From positions 930,001-994,000 of the forward strand of contig JAHCVI010000006.1 of assembly GCA_019096155.1 (NCBI GenBank): 64,000 bases of DNA, written 5' to 3'. A program made the position numbers and the translations under genes. The stretch comes from Staphylotrichum longicolle (lineage: Eukaryota > Ascomycota > Sordariomycetes > Sordariales > Chaetomiaceae). The notes below the pieces were generated by a model, which worked only from the letters and a program-made list of their open reading frames with translations, did no database searches and was not told the origin of the DNA. Shown piece by piece: positions 20,719-32,745 of this stretch; position 1 is the first letter of the stretch; every line of letters starts with the position of its first letter.

Positions 20719-21896
20719 CTAATTTGTGGCCTCGTCAATTTCGTCGTGCAAGTAGTTCTGGTGAGATATGTGAGAATCAGGTGTCAAAGAGCGACAAATC
20801 TGAAAGAGACCTTGCGTGTACTCACCCCACAGAGCACGCAGAAATCCCCTTCAATATCGATGCATTGAATGCGCCACTCAGTTGGGCACAGGCATTGCTC
20901 GGCGGGAGCAATGTCGGGGCTAGGAGGGCCGTTGACAATTTTGGGGGTGGGCTGCGCAAACATGATTCCGTCCTCGCCGTGTTCGAGTCCGGGTTCGGTG
21001 TTGATAGGAATGGGGCAGCCAATAAAGCCCATGAAGGGATCATATGTTCCGCAGTCTTGCTCTGGCAAGGTTTGCTGTTGAATGCCGATTTGGTGGTTGT
21101 CAGGGGTTGGCTGAGAGCCGGAAGCCAGGTCGACCTCCATGGCATCACCAGGGGGCATGATTGGCTCTTCCGTATCATGGGCGACATCGACCGGTGTGGT
21201 GGGTTTTCCCTTCGCAGTCTCTAATATTGGGGGAGGAGGTGTTTTCTTCTTCTCGACAAAATACAGGCCGGACTTGAGACATTGTTGCTTATAGTAACCT
21301 CTGGCTACTCGTTTTTGCTTACAAGCCATTGTCTGTAGAAATCTGTTAGAAGACGATAACAAGGGACATGGTTTTGAGATCAACCCAGGCATACGTACCT
21401 GGCATTTATCGCACAGTTTGCCCGCTCCTAGTACGAATATGCAGCAGTCTGGGGGATACTTGCAGCCGATAACACTGTCGCGCGCGCACATGCACTGACG
21501 AGGAGGTCGGCCATAGACTTCGTCTGGGTGTTGCAGCCTCCAAGTAAACCGGTGATGCCGTCGTCTACATCCGTTGCCCTGAATGGTTAATAATATGTTA
21601 GACGTCTGCCCCTCTAAGGTAAGTACCGGACGTAGAGGGGCTTTCGAACTTACTACGCACTCCTCACAGTAGAGATCCGTGTCATCGCCCTCTTTCCCAA
21701 GACAAGCAGAAGGATTCGAGCACCCGCCTCGATTGTTGTCTGGGTCGTGGTCGCGGCATCGGCACCTCGCGGGTGTTATTGTTGTGGAAGCTGTGGATTC
21801 CATGAGCACAGGCAGGTTGTCCAGATCCAAGTGCCAGTTGGGGAGCCTAGAAAGTTGGCGATAACTGAAGAGAGTCGAAGTTAGCAAATCTACCAT
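20719..21896 (-). CDS. Three-module cysteine-rich protein with acidic linker (module gene E)
   Basis: Unrecognised member of the module family, separated from the cluster by the NLR. Exons: 21654-21896, 21399-21578, 20826-21332, 20719-20757; all junctions are phase 0 (donors GTAAGT, GTACGT, GTGAGT). Modules: CRCRDH..GC..AC..LYCEECV; QCMCARD..GC..DCC..LCDKC; QCLCPTE..QC..FCVLCG, the last lacking one mid Cys. Before module 3 lies a long linker with a KKKTPPPP stretch and acidic, Pro-rich sequence. The last exon is NYLHDEIDEATN. First ATG 21896 gives about 322 residues; ATG 21803 would put module 1 close to the N terminus, as in genes A to D, and give 291. A TATA-like TATAAGG lies near 21943. 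Introns 1 and 2 contain no in-frame stop, so retention would not truncate the protein. Confidence 0.65.
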
Positions 21897-21949
21897 GATC
21901 CCCAAAGGCAAGCTTTTCTAAAAACCGAGATCTAGGTAATGCCTTATAC

Positions 21950-23339
21950 GGTGTGTAGTAATGGTCTGCAGAAGCGTGTTTGACAAGTCATTCGGCGCTG
22001 GCAAAGACAGCAGCGGTTGCCACCTTGTGCCTCACCACATGACAGTTTACAATCCAGGACACTTTGTTAAGAGTATTGTGCTGGCCGCAGCGTAATGACA
22101 CAGCAGCAGAATGGTTTGTGGGCTTTCATGGCCATTGGAAGAATCCGGTGAGACAACATCTGAGGTGAAGGGGTTAAAGATAAAGCGGGTGGCGGAAAAC
22201 CCTCTGACACTCATCACACTTTGTGTTTCATGAAGCCAGCGACGACATTCTATATAAATATTGAAGGCCCCTTTGCATTCGAGCCTTGTAGCGGAATATT
22301 GGATTCCGATTCTGCCCAAGCGGAATTTGGGGAGGCTCCCCAAGGAAGCCTCGCTGTCACCTTAGGCCGTGAGTTAGTGGTGAACTTCAAGGTTACCCTC
22401 CGAGCGCTTGTCAGTATCGCTAGACACGGTTCGAAAACAAATAAATACGCCGTTCAGATTAAACTATTCCCAATACATCATTCATACGTCATTGATTTGA
22501 GAGTGCTTTAAAACACTCATGAGAATGTCCCCGTCTCGGGCATACATTTGCCATTGCTAAGGCCGAGCAGTTTCCAGTATTGTGGCAAGAGGCTGATGGC
22601 CTGTGCCGCACTGCAGAGCATTTGAGCAGCACCAATGACACAGAGCTGAGGAATTGACCGCGGGATGCGCAAATGGCCCTTTTGTACCGCCGTGGTTGGC
22701 CAACTGCCGCGTGATGTGCTGACACCAAGAACCGGCCCTGCTCCGAGCCGTGCGGGTACCGAGCCCGGCCACAGTTCCGGCCGAACCACGGCCTCAAACA
22801 CGCCGCCGGTTGTGGCCCAGCACCCATGCCTTAATTACAGCAGGGTTCTTGGGAAATAGCAGCTTTAAACCGGGCAGAGATGGAGAGGTAACACTTGAAA
22901 GCGGAGAGTGAATCAACACCTAAGAGGCATTGTGGTCGAGTCTCAGGCAAGGCATCTGGATTTTCGCATTTTTGCCGGCGGTTTGAGAATCGAATAGTGA
23001 AAAGGACGCTCGCAACAAAGAACCGCGCTTGCCATAAGACACCTCACATGCCACGAACCCGTTTCGAGACCCGCACCTGACTGAGGCAACGCCTCCCAGA
23101 CATTAGTCGCAGAGCATGGCCTAGGACAGGGTGCAAGACAGTCGGCCGACCTAGGCAACCTCTATAACACCCTGATCCAGCCCGTACAACCCCAGACTGA
23201 GTATAACATTCCCACCACGTAGCGAAATGGACCTCTCCATCCAGTTTCCGTTCCCAGCCTTCTCTCCCTGTGTCTGACAGTCAAACACTTCCATACGTCC
23301 AATCCCTCCATTGACAACCACCCACCAAAATCATCCAAA
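21950..23339. other. Intergenic, nothing supported
   Basis: Only short frames without motif or splice support. The part next to 23340 is pyrimidine-rich, as expected for a fungal promoter and leader. Confidence 0.45.
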
Positions 23340-23781
23340 ATGGGCTGCTGCTGCGGACTCTTCAGGTCTAAGAAGAGTAAAAAGTCCAAGCACTCTCAGG
23401 TCCAGACTCAGGGCTTTGCCCCTCGTCCTGTCCAGCTAGTCGTCGAGAACGGCAGGGTCAGCTCAAAGCCCACCAAAGACCCCCACCAGCAAGAAGTGTA
23501 CGATGCCAACTATCAAGCGAGATTGGCCCAGAACACGGAAAAGGCGGAAATGATAGCGAGAAGTCCGTCTCCCTTCACCCCTGCCCCCATTTTTCGTTGC
23601 TCGATATCGGGATTGTCCCCTACCATGCACTTGAAGCGGGTGAAGAGATAGCGTGTGCTGCTAACGAGTGTTTTGATTAGTGGCCAAGAAGCATGTTGAC
23701 CCCAAGTTTGGCAAGGGCATCGACATGGTGGCAGCAGAGGGTGCGAAAAGGGTGGACGAAGCACAAGCTGAACGAGAGTAA
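23340..23781 (+). CDS. Small basic protein with N-terminal MGCCCG, predicted lipid-anchored
   Basis: Two exons (23340-23562 and 23681-23781) give 107 residues. The intron has a GTCCGT donor, a GCTAAC branch site and a TTGATTAG acceptor; it joins ...EKAEMIAR to MAKKHVDPKFGKGIDMVAAEG. The N terminus MGCCCGLFRSKKSKKSK has Gly2 for N-myristoylation, three cysteines for palmitoylation and a polybasic patch, together a typical plasma-membrane anchor (inference). The remainder is hydrophilic and probably helical. No known domain is recognised; the function is unknown. The leader is C-rich and the start ATG follows CATCCAAA. Confidence 0.65.
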
Positions 23782-24336
23782 CCAAAGGCAGCAGCGGATG
23801 CAGGGGATGGTAAGTCGCTTCCGTGAGCTGAGCTTATGTTATAATTAATGCTGACTGTTCTTGAAAAGGCATGCAGGGGTACTGAGGGAGGTATCAAGGA
23901 CCGATGTTGGATAGAGTTCGGTTAGTGTATTTTTGTCTTCTGCATAGATGGCGTACTGTTGCTCTTCCTCAGTGTTTTGTTCACTAGGTATGCTTCGATA
24001 AACAGTTTTTTCATCAATCGTCTGAACCATTGATCAAATCATCATGCTGTTACACCAACGATAATATGCCCAGATATTGGACACGATCAGCTCGTCCATA
24101 CAAAACCCCATCATTCTGCTCATACAAAAGCATCCCAAGATAACTCCCCACACCCATCCTGGCGCTCAAATAAGCCGAAACAGATGCTCCCGTGAGCCCA
24201 ACTCCGTCTAACCATGCATAGTAAAATAACTGGAACAAACCCAAAGAGAAACCATCCAAAATGAGATCATAGAGATCATCCCACACATCGCCCGGCAACC
24301 CTCAAACACATCCCCTCCCCAACCCCCAAATCCTCA
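23782..24336. other. Intergenic between convergent genes
   Basis: 3' flanks. A minus-strand open frame at 24050-24298 with hydrophobic stretches lies directly behind the four-TM gene. I regard it as 3'-untranslated sequence. Confidence 0.4.
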
Positions 24337-24980
24337 TCACGAATCATCCGCAAAAACCTGATAAGCCATCACCATGATCCACAACAAGAAAATCGCCCGA
24401 CCAACCCAAACGCAAACACCGCCTGCCAGCTCTGGCAGATGCCCGCTGCTGCAACCAGGCCAGCGTCTCGATGCTCTGCCCTTGGGCGCCGGGTTTGCGC
24501 CAGCACAAACAGGTTGCAGTTGGAGCTGACCGACCCGTCGGGCCCCCACAGCTGGATCGAGATCACAATCAGCCCGACGAGACAGCACGAACAGGATGAA
24601 GCCGCCGATCATGACGATGCTGGGCAGCAGGCGGCGCTGGAAGATGAGCCAGAGGAGGAGGAGGATGAAGGACGCGGTGAGGGAGGCGACGGTGATGTAG
24701 TAGGGGAAGTACCTGTCATGTTCAAGTGGGTGTTAGTTATACTTTCTACTGTTTGTTCGTGGGACGGGGTGAGGCAGGGGACGACGGACCATGGTATTGG
24801 CAGCAAGAGGGTCTGCTGGATCTGGATGAACGTCGCAAACACGCCGATGATCAGGCATGACGCGATCAGCATGATGAGCATCCAGAGGTTGAGCTGGACG
24901 GCGGGCCAGTGATATTTGTGGACGCGCTCGACGATGCGGCGCTCGTAGACGAGCGAGCCGCTGGTGACGGTGGACGCCAT
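24337..24980 (-). CDS. Four-TM MARVEL-like membrane protein, frame-disrupted
   Basis: Exon 1 (24790-24980) encodes MASTVTSGSLVYERRIVERV and a first membrane segment (LNLWMLIMLIASCLIIGVF). A GTCCGT...ACAG intron joins it to exon 2 (24337-24712), YFPYYITVASL. Three further hydrophobic segments follow: around ASFILLLLWLIF, IGGFILFVL plus CLVGLIVIS, and VFAFGLVG plus IFLLWIMVMAYQV. The four-segment layout with a polar WLQQ..ICQSWQ loop matches fungal MARVEL-type proteins. After residue LFVL the good reading moves between frames at least four times before the natural end VFADDS. So exon 2 carries several single- or two-base indels, either sequencing errors or recent decay. No enzymatic role is expected. 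Confidence 0.55.
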
Positions 24981-26499
24981 TTCGGGCGGGTGGTGTGTGT
25001 AGACCGTCTTGCTAGGGGGATTTTGGTTTCGGCGATCGAGCTTCGAGATCGGCGGCGGCTTCGGCTCCGGCACCGGGCGTCTCAGGGGACGTTGTCGGTC
25101 GGTGCGTAGGGTAATCGTCAAGAGAATGTTTGCGGGTCTCCCTTTTGTCGTGCCAGTTTCGTAGAACTGCGTCGACCCTGCAGCGTGCCTTATTACGTGC
25201 ACCGAGTCACAACACGTCCGTCCGATCCGTTCCGTCGGCCGTGCACAACGAACAATGCCTTTGTTCTGACCCGAAGTGTTGCAGCGACCAAAACCTGCCG
25301 CGAAGCCCAGCGCTCGCAGAAAAAAATATCCCTGAACCGCCTCAGCCCGACTGCCCCTGGAAGCACTTGCGGTGAGGCTCGCGCCTCGCCTGGTCGCAGG
25401 GCGCACACGGAGCGGGTGCCACGTCGATGTGGAGATGGAGGTCGAGAGGCTGGCAAACGGCCGTTTGGTGTTCTCGAACGGGATCCCCACACTTCGGTGG
25501 AGCAAGTCCGGCGTGCGTGGCTGGGGATGAAAGTCGACTGGGTCTTCTTCTGGTCGGGTCTCGAGAGTCGGCCGGTCGGCGGGTTGGGATGATGACGGGC
25601 GCGATGGTGAGAATGAGCGACTGAGACAGCGTAAAAGGGAGGTTTTCTGGGCAGAGAATGCGACCAGATCCGATGGGATGCGACGGGAGAGAGGGACAGT
25701 TCCTCGAGGATTTCCGCGCCGCGCCCGCGCCCGGCTGGTGGGTTGCGGGAGCTAAAAAGGCTTGGCGCGCGCTTTGTCGGTGCCTGACTGGCGGCGTGGG
25801 GACAGGGGGTGTTCAATGACAGGACAGGCCCACCACTTTGAGACTGGAGACTTGAGTTCTTGAGGGAAGCATGGAAGGTGAGGTCGCTGTCAACAGACGG
25901 AGCATTGATCATATGGGCAGAATTGGGCAAACAAGACACTTCACCGATCCATCCGCCGACTCGAATTGGGAGCTTCGTAACAGCAAACGCCAGCTCACAC
26001 AAGTCGACGCCGTTCGTTGTTCCTGCATCCATTTTCGGCCGTGGGTGTGGTGGGGCTGCCGTGTTGGTTGCTGGTGGCTGGGCGTTGGGCTGCTAAAAAT
26101 GCCGGTGGCGGGAGGCCCACATGAAACCTGCCAGGAACCGCCCAAGATCCTCCGTTGAACGTGGTTGACAGATTGACGAAGCAGCACAAAGCAGCACGAT
26201 GCACCACGATGCACCACGATGCACACCTTTCCGCTTATTCGTATGGCGACTGCTCTATGAGATTCTGCATCTACCCGATTTCTGTTTGCTCATGAAACCC
26301 AAAATAACCTGCGAAACGCGATGCTAACACAACCCGCCCGGAGACCCGATCCATCGACGCCGTGTGCGCCGTTGAGTGACCCAACCAGTGTAGCAACCCA
26401 TCTAACAAACCACCCGCCTACCCACCAACCATGATAAACCCAAAAAACCCTGCCGCTGCAGCTTCGCTGCATCTACCGCGTCTTTCCATGACACCACCC
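24981..26499. other. Intergenic, promoter side of the four-TM gene
   Basis: A long antisense open frame at 25193-26032 is Arg/Ser/Pro-rich without motifs and is not called. A short tandem repeat of CACGATGCAC (three copies) lies at about 26196-26224. Confidence 0.45.
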
Positions 26500-27634
26500 T
26501 CAGAGCAGGCTCTCGCCGAGCGCGCACCGAACGATGGAGCATCCGGCCCTAACCGTCTCGTGCGCCCCGAGGTCCGTCTCGGGCGCCAGCGTGGGGTTGA
26601 CCTCGACCAGGTCGACGGCCACCAGGCTGCCCGTCTGGTGTACATACTCGCAGATGAAGTCGCCCTCGCGCAGGGTCAGGCCGCCGCGCACCGGGGTGCC
26701 CGTGGACGGCGCCCACATGGGGTCGAGGGCGTCGACGTCGAACGACAGGTGGATCGGGGTGTCGCTGCCGATGTGCGCGAGCGCCATCTCCATCACCCGG
26801 CCGATGCCGTGCCTAATTTAAGAAAACGTCGTCAGTTTCATCTCTCCAAGTTGACTCGAAGGCAAAAAGAAAAACCCACCTGTCAATGTCAAACATGCTG
26901 AACGCCTTGATCCCGTTCTCCCTCAGGATCCTCTTCTCGCCCGCATCCACATCCCGCAGCCCAATGTACACCAGCTTCTTGACGCTGATGCGGTGCTCAT
27001 CCTTCAGCCACCCAAAGAACTCGTCCTTCTCCTCCCGCGCCAGGCCCGTCAAGAACGCGACCGGCATGCCGTGCACGTTGCCGCTCCCGCTCGTCTCGGG
27101 CGTGTTGATGTCGGCGTGCGCATCCACCCAGATGACGGCCATCTCGCGGCCGAGCCTCTCGCGCACGGCCTTGGCGCTCCCCGCGATCGTCCCGATGGCG
27201 ATGCTGTGGTCCCCGCCCAGCGTCAGCACCAGCCGGCCCTCGCGCGCCTGCGCGTACACCTGCTCGGCGATCTTGCGCGTCACGGCCGACACGGCGCGCG
27301 GGTTCTTCATGCCGCGGTGCGGCGGGTCCTGCGCCGGCGCCAGGTCGCTGTAGAAGTGCACGTCGTCGTGCCCGTGCAGCGTGTACCCCAGGTCGTCGCG
27401 GAGCTGGGTCAGCAGCCCGGACTCGATGAGCGCCGTGGGCGCGGCGTCGACGCCGGGCTTGCCCTGCCCGCCCGAGAAGCCCACGGCCACGACGCCGAGG
27501 TCTTCCGGGCGGGAGAGGAACTTGGACTCGATCATCGAGGTGTTGAGCTTGCCGAAGAAGCGCGGGGAGGGGGCGGCCGTGGTGGGGGCGTCGCTGCTGT
27601 TGCTGAGGTACTCGTCGACGCGGGAGGGAGACAT
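26500..27634 (-). CDS. Arginase
   Basis: Hydrolyses L-arginine to ornithine and urea; a cytosolic Mn2+ enzyme of arginine catabolism. Two exons (26880-27634 and 26500-26812) joined by a GTGGGT...TTAG intron, 355 residues. The metal-binding blocks are complete: GGDHSIAIGT, WVDAHADINTP followed by SGNVHGMP, and SFDVDALDP. Residues around VEVNP complete the arginase/ureohydrolase fold. Start chosen at MSPSRVDEYL. The frame stays open upstream to 27841, but without an ATG. Relatives such as Neurospora aga make two isoforms from one locus; an upstream start could exist but none is evident. No frame defect. Confidence 0.93.
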
Positions 27635-29476
27635 CGGATCGGGTGTTGTGGCGGCGGTCACGGTGTTTGGTAAGGGGATGATGTCAAGTCTGGTGTTCTG
27701 ATAAGATGCCGTGGTGTAATTGATAAGGGCGTAGTTATCTGTGAGCCGAGCTGAGCTGCGAGTTTGCCGTGTCAGTGAGATTTGTCGGCGATTGTCAGGA
27801 CGGGGGAATACCCCCAGTGATAAAGACTTTGAAGAAATCAATGATCGCAGAAATGTCTTTTATCGCGCCTGATCCCGGCAGGGTCAAGGGAGCAACCTGG
27901 CGCATGCCACATGGTACGGTAAACAAGGAAGCCCTGGGGAGATCGGCGCCGTGACAGCTCCGTGCCAAGATTGGACGGGGCCAAGCACCTTCACGGCTGG
28001 GTGGGATGGTGGGGCCGAGTCTGGGCATGGGACAGCTCGAGGGGCAAGACCGGGCGAGATGCGACATCAGGCGAAAAGCGCGCCAACAATAGAACTCGAA
28101 ACATGCTGCGTACCTGTTGTTGGCCCGGACTGGCTGGGCCGCTGGCTGTTGTAGTAGGGACGGGATCTCGGCGCAGAAGCGTGCGGCAACAAGGCAACGG
28201 GGTGTTATCGATGCAACGGAACGAGTAAGTGGCTTGCTGTGTGCTTGCCGGTGTCGGAATGAAATGCAAGCAGCTGGAGGAGTCAAGGACGGGACTCGGG
28301 AGTTGGTGCTTGTCTGGAAAGAAAGGATGGAAGCTATTCCCTCAAACAAAGAACAGATGCCTTCCCCCCCTCCAACCTATATCCTCCCCGTGCCAGATCC
28401 CTCACGTAATCCCGTCCACGCCGCCCAGGTCCACCCCGGCACTGCTATCTGGGGCAGTGGCTCGGTCCTTTTTTCTCCCTCGCATCCCTGGTTTTTTTTC
28501 TGGCCCAGGCTGCCCAGCTGCGCCCAGAGCAAAATCACTCACGTGGAGAGCTGTTGGGCGGACCGCACGATGCTAGTACGACATCATCTCGGGGCCGATT
28601 GCCGTTAAGTTATAAGTGCGATTGCAGTTAACGGCAGGCGTTAACTTTTGGGCGGATACCGCCGGCAATCGCCGGCCCACCGTCTCCACACCCGACCAGT
28701 CGCGACCTCCGCTGCTTCCGCCGTGTTTGCTCCCTGTGCTCCCCTCTGCTCACCGCTGAGGCCGCCTGCCCTGCCGCCGAACCCATGGCCACGGGATCCG
28801 TTTCTTAGGTAAGAGATTGCGCTGGAACCCGGCTGGAGGTCCGGATTGCGGGTTTTGTTTGGCGGTGGTGGGTGTCACGGGGCTGGTTTGGGGAACGGAG
28901 AGACCCGGCGCCACGCAGGTACCGAATCCCGATCGCGATAAGAGATCCACGGGATCTAGTTAATCTTGACAGGAAGCAGATAACGTTAACGATTGACGAC
29001 AAACGGAAGTGACTGAACCGACCCGCGCAAGGTACTGTTGCAATCTCGCTCATCAACCCTGCAGCCAGACGACATTTGTGTCGTACAATCTGCGCATGCA
29101 ACGGCGACCAGACCCAAGTTAATCCGCGCAGCAACTCCGATGCCCCTGAGAGTGGCGTGTCTTGGCTGTCATGCTCCCTGCCCGGTCACCAAAACAGGAA
29201 GTCCTGGCGCGAGATCCTGGGTCGCTAAAAGACTCGCTCCAATGCATACAACGCGGGCCAGAGCTCCAGCACCCTCAAGAGGAAGATCTGAAACCATCAA
29301 GGTAGCTCTCCAACTTGGAATTTCGACGTTATTCACAGACAGGCGAAACGTGTTTGGCAATTGGCACGAGATGTCCAGCTCGTTTGACTTATGGTAGCCG
29401 GGTTGACTCGTACAAACTGAACATGATGGAGGTCGAAAACAAGGGCGCCACTCGTTATGCTGCGTCACTCATTATT
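27635..29476. other. Intergenic, nothing supported
   Basis: Upstream region of arginase and 3' flank of the gene at 29477. Several overlapping open frames on both strands lack motifs. A palindrome-like GTTAACGGCAGGCGTTAAC lies near 28626-28644. Confidence 0.45.
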
Positions 29477-30114
29477 CTAAAGCATCCGCGTCTCTTCCCG
29501 CTGTTCCTCAAGTTCCCATTCGCGCATTTGCCTCTTGTCCCTCTCCCTGTAGGCGCGCTTCTTCGCCGCCCGGAAGTCCTCGATTGAGAGATAGTTGAAG
29601 ACGTCAATAACATCCCTCAACCGGGCATCGCCCGCACTGAGTGGACGGAGTCGACGCTCCCAAGGATCGCGGTAAATCCCCGTTTTCTTGATCGCCTATT
29701 CGGGATCAGCCCGCTGACGATTTGCCTCGCTCGGGAGGATCGGGAGCGGAAAGTGCTGCGGCCGCGTGGTGTCCGAGAGCAGGAACGCGGTGAGCTCCTG
29801 CATTTGGTTGTCGAGAAGGCGGCAGATGCGATAGATCACCAGCCACCTGTCCGCATTGATATAGATTGCATCCGGCTGACATCAACAAGGTCAGTACGTG
29901 GTACTGCGGACTGGGGGAAACTGCTAACCCGCGCGTCCTTCACCGACTCTGGGTCGCGCCGGTCAAAGAGGACGACGCCGCCAAGGATACGACCCTCCGC
30001 CCAGTACCCGACTCTGTCGGCTATGCCTTCGGGGAATTGGTCGTAATGGGCATACCATGAATGGCAAAACAGGGTAGTCGGAAGGGTGGCAGGGTAAAAC
30101 CGCTTGATCTCCTC
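29477..30114 (-). pseudogene. Conserved fungal hypothetical protein with a nonsense codon
   Basis: Two clear exons: 29929-30114 (EEIKRFYPATLPTTLF, CHSWYAHYDQFPEGIADRVG, GYWAEGRILGGVVLFDRRD) and 29477-29875 (DAIYINADRWLVIYRICRLL ... ending REETRML). A 53-bp intron joins them (GTTAGC donor, CTGAC, CAG). I recall similar uncharacterised proteins in Sordariomycetes with the same HSWYAHYDQFP and GVVLFDRR blocks, but no function. In the second exon an in-frame TAG at 29696-29698 interrupts DPE[stop]AIKKTGIYRD where Glu is expected. The C terminus is strongly charged and helical. The true start exon upstream of 30114 was not identified. Confidence 0.55.
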
Positions 30115-30863
30115 AGTGGGGCGTCACCGACCGAGGGCGTCGTCTGTATGCCGGCTTGTATCTTGTTTTTAGAGCCCAGAAGCGATCTGATGGACGGCCC
30201 TGGTCACGAGCTCGATAAGCCTGATAGAAAAGCCGTGAGACCTTAGGGGAGTAGACTCGTAGTCGTGAAAGAGCTTGGAGCCAAACGATCAGTAAAAGGT
30301 CAGCCGGACTCCATTCGAATATTTCTTACCTTTGAAGACATGAACAATGTGCCGGTATCGAAACCAGAACATAGTTTTGGGCCTTCTCGGCCACCCAGGG
30401 CAAAATTCTTTGTGGTCATCGTCGAGCGGATGCAAGCTGCAGATGCAGCCGGAGTGCTATCCCGGGCGACACGGGAAGGGCAGGCCATCGACGATCTGGG
30501 CAAACGTCTCCTTGGCGATCGGGCTTGCTAACACGTTGGCGATGGCGCGGATAAAGATTTCGCGATGAGGGCTTTCAGTTTCGCAATCGGCAGCGGTTCG
30601 TATTCGGTAGGGGGGCTTCTTGTTTAGTTGGGCTTGGAGTATGTTGGAAGGTGGCGACTGAATAAGGTTAGAGCCTGGAGATTGGCAGCTGGTAAGATGT
30701 ACAAGTGAATGAAAGCGGGCGGGTACTAGCAAAGGTGTTTCATCAGCCGTGCAGTACGAGAACAAGCAAATGACATCTTCTGAGCAGACACAGAACTTAT
30801 ATGAGCTACCACAGGTTACATCCCCTCTTCCAAACCAAACCCCCCCCCCCCCCCGCCTTTCCT
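30115..30863. other. Unresolved upstream region
   Basis: It may hold 5' exons of the gene ending at 29477 (a minus frame near 30457-30640 reads PPYRIRTAADCETESPHREI), but no consistent splicing was found. A run of about 15 C lies at 30840-30854. Confidence 0.3.
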
Positions 30864-32745
30864 CTACCTCAAATCCCCCACCCACCCCATCACCTCCCGC
30901 CTATCATCCACCACCCGCGCGTACTCCAGCAACAGCCTCAGCACGTACACCAACATATCCTCCTTCCGCAACACCTTGCCCGCCCACTCCCTGCCCGCCA
31001 TCGCGATGCCCTCGGCCACCCGATCCCGCTCCGCCGCCTTCTCCCCATCCTCTCCCAGAAAGTACTCCAAGATGCCCACCAGTCGCCGAACCGGCTGTCC
31101 ATGGGCACAAAGTGCTTCCACGCCACGAGCCGCGCGTCGTGCCACTCGCGCCAGAGCGAGGCTTTCACGGGCACGGCTGGACCGCAGGAACCCCAGGTAG
31201 CGCCCGCTGAACGAGTTGCCGTCGACGTCCGGCAGGTATTGTGCCGGAACTGCTCCGCCATGGGTAAGGCGGGAAGGGCCGAAAACGCGTTGGTGTAGTT
31301 GCACCCGGGGAAGAACCCCTCGTGGGAGCACATCAGGTCCGTGAAGGAGATGTTGACGCGGGGCGCGAGCCAGTCGCCCAGGGTACTCGGGCCGCACGTG
31401 CGCGGGCGAGGGGGTACCCCTCGGCGGGCAGGGCAAAGTTCGGCGGGGGTGGGCGACAGGGTCGGATTCCGCCAGCGCGACGAGTGAGGCGTTGTTCATG
31501 GCGACGAAGCGGTCGCTGAAAAGCGCGCCAGTTGGTCGCGCGGTTGAGCCCGCCCGTCGCGACGCCGCGCCAGATGGCCGTGGAGACCTTGGCCGACCAC
31601 GGGATGGACGCGCCTCGGAGCCCGTGAAGCGCTCCTCCTCGTTCCAGTACATAGGCGCGGGGAGCAGGATCTCGTTGTTGGCGCTAAGCTTGGAGCCGCC
31701 GAAGACAGGGAGAAGCGATTTGGTGGCGGACACGCTGAGGGCTCTACGAAGACGCCTTCGAGGCCCTGGAGGTCGGCTGGTGGCAGAAGTCGGTGCTGAG
31801 GCTGTAGTTGGCCACGTAGCCTTCTTGCATGTGGAGGAGAGTGAAAGGGCTGGCGATAGTGGGGGGCCTGTCGAAGTTGGTCAGGATATCGGCTTGCCGG
31901 GCCGGGCTGTCGGGGGCGCATCCGCGGCGAGCGATGAGCCAGTAGTGCTCTGGAGGGGAGAGGTCAACTTAAATCGCCCACAAAACAAAAACAAAAAGGC
32001 GAAGCCTACTGTGATGCTCCCACTCAACAGGTGGCGAGTCTACATGTTCTGTCGGCGCCTCTCCGAGGGGCGGCAACTTTGCAAACTCAGAGACCACGTT
32101 TTTGACGTTTACGATCTTCCTTGCTTCATCAGCCTTCTTCATGTACCCCTCGATATCCTCCCACGGAACCACCATCCGCGGCTCATCCATTGCGTTCAGC
32201 GCGAGGTCCATATCCGGCAGGATATGCTCAACCTTTTGTATCATCTCGAGCCAAATCTTGGTCCAGAACCAGTCGCTTCCCGAGGAGGCCTTGTGGTCGC
32301 GGACCTCGATGCGCATCTCAAACTCGCGAGCATTTTTGCGGATTTGTGCTGGCGGGACGCCCCAGAACGGCTCGAGGTCGTGGTAAATCTGGTCCCAAAA
32401 GTCTTCCACAATGATGGCGTTCTTTTCCTGGGCAAACTCGTGCCATTTGTCAAAACCCGGCGGGGGATGGCGGCCACGGCGCTTGCGGTACGCGGCGGCG
32501 GCATCCGGGAGGGTGTGGGTTGATCTGGCAATCTTGTCTGCGAATTTCTTGTCGGCGCCTTTGATCAGGGCGTCGATGGGGTGGGCGCCTGGCCGGTGCT
32601 TGCGTCCCCATGCTGTCGAGAAGACGAGTGGGCCGAACCGTGGCGTCAAACTCCCATGTTCGGTGAGAAGATAAAATGTCAGCGTGATGAGGAGCGCCGG
32701 CACGAGGTATCGGAGCAAGGTCGAGGGCCGACGAGGGAACACCAT
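30864..32745 (-). CDS. GT90 (CAP10/CAP64-like) glycosyltransferase, frame-disrupted
   Basis: Predicted type II Golgi protein. The start is MVFPRRPSTLLRYLVPALL with one N-terminal membrane anchor (LLRYLVPALLITLTFYLL), then a stem and the GT90 region. Exon 1 (about 32014-32745) has GADKKFADKIARSTHTLPDA, DFWDQIYHDLEPFWGVPP and MDEPRMVVPWEDIEGYM. A GTAGGC...CCAG intron leads to KHYWLIARRGCAP and the catalytic-domain blocks FCHQPDLQG, SFSGRYLGFLRSS, SLWREWHDARLVAWKHFVPM and AGKVLRKEDMLVYVLRLLLE. After FCHQP these blocks lie in different frames, so several one-base indels separate them. Family role: O-xylosyl/glucosyl transfer in capsule or cell-wall glycans. The order and completeness of the blocks suggest the gene was recently or is still functional. 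Confidence 0.7.

Noticed and set aside
25193..26032. 279-codon minus-strand open frame upstream of the four-TM gene
   Set aside because: Composition is Arg/Ser/Pro-rich without motif, and the position fits a promoter and leader region.
27635..27841. N-terminal extension of arginase
   Set aside because: The open frame upstream of the chosen ATG contains no other ATG (it begins at a TTG), so the shorter start is kept.
31492..32523. 343-codon plus-strand open frame
   Set aside because: Antisense to the GT90 gene, crosses its intron, and has no recognisable protein features.
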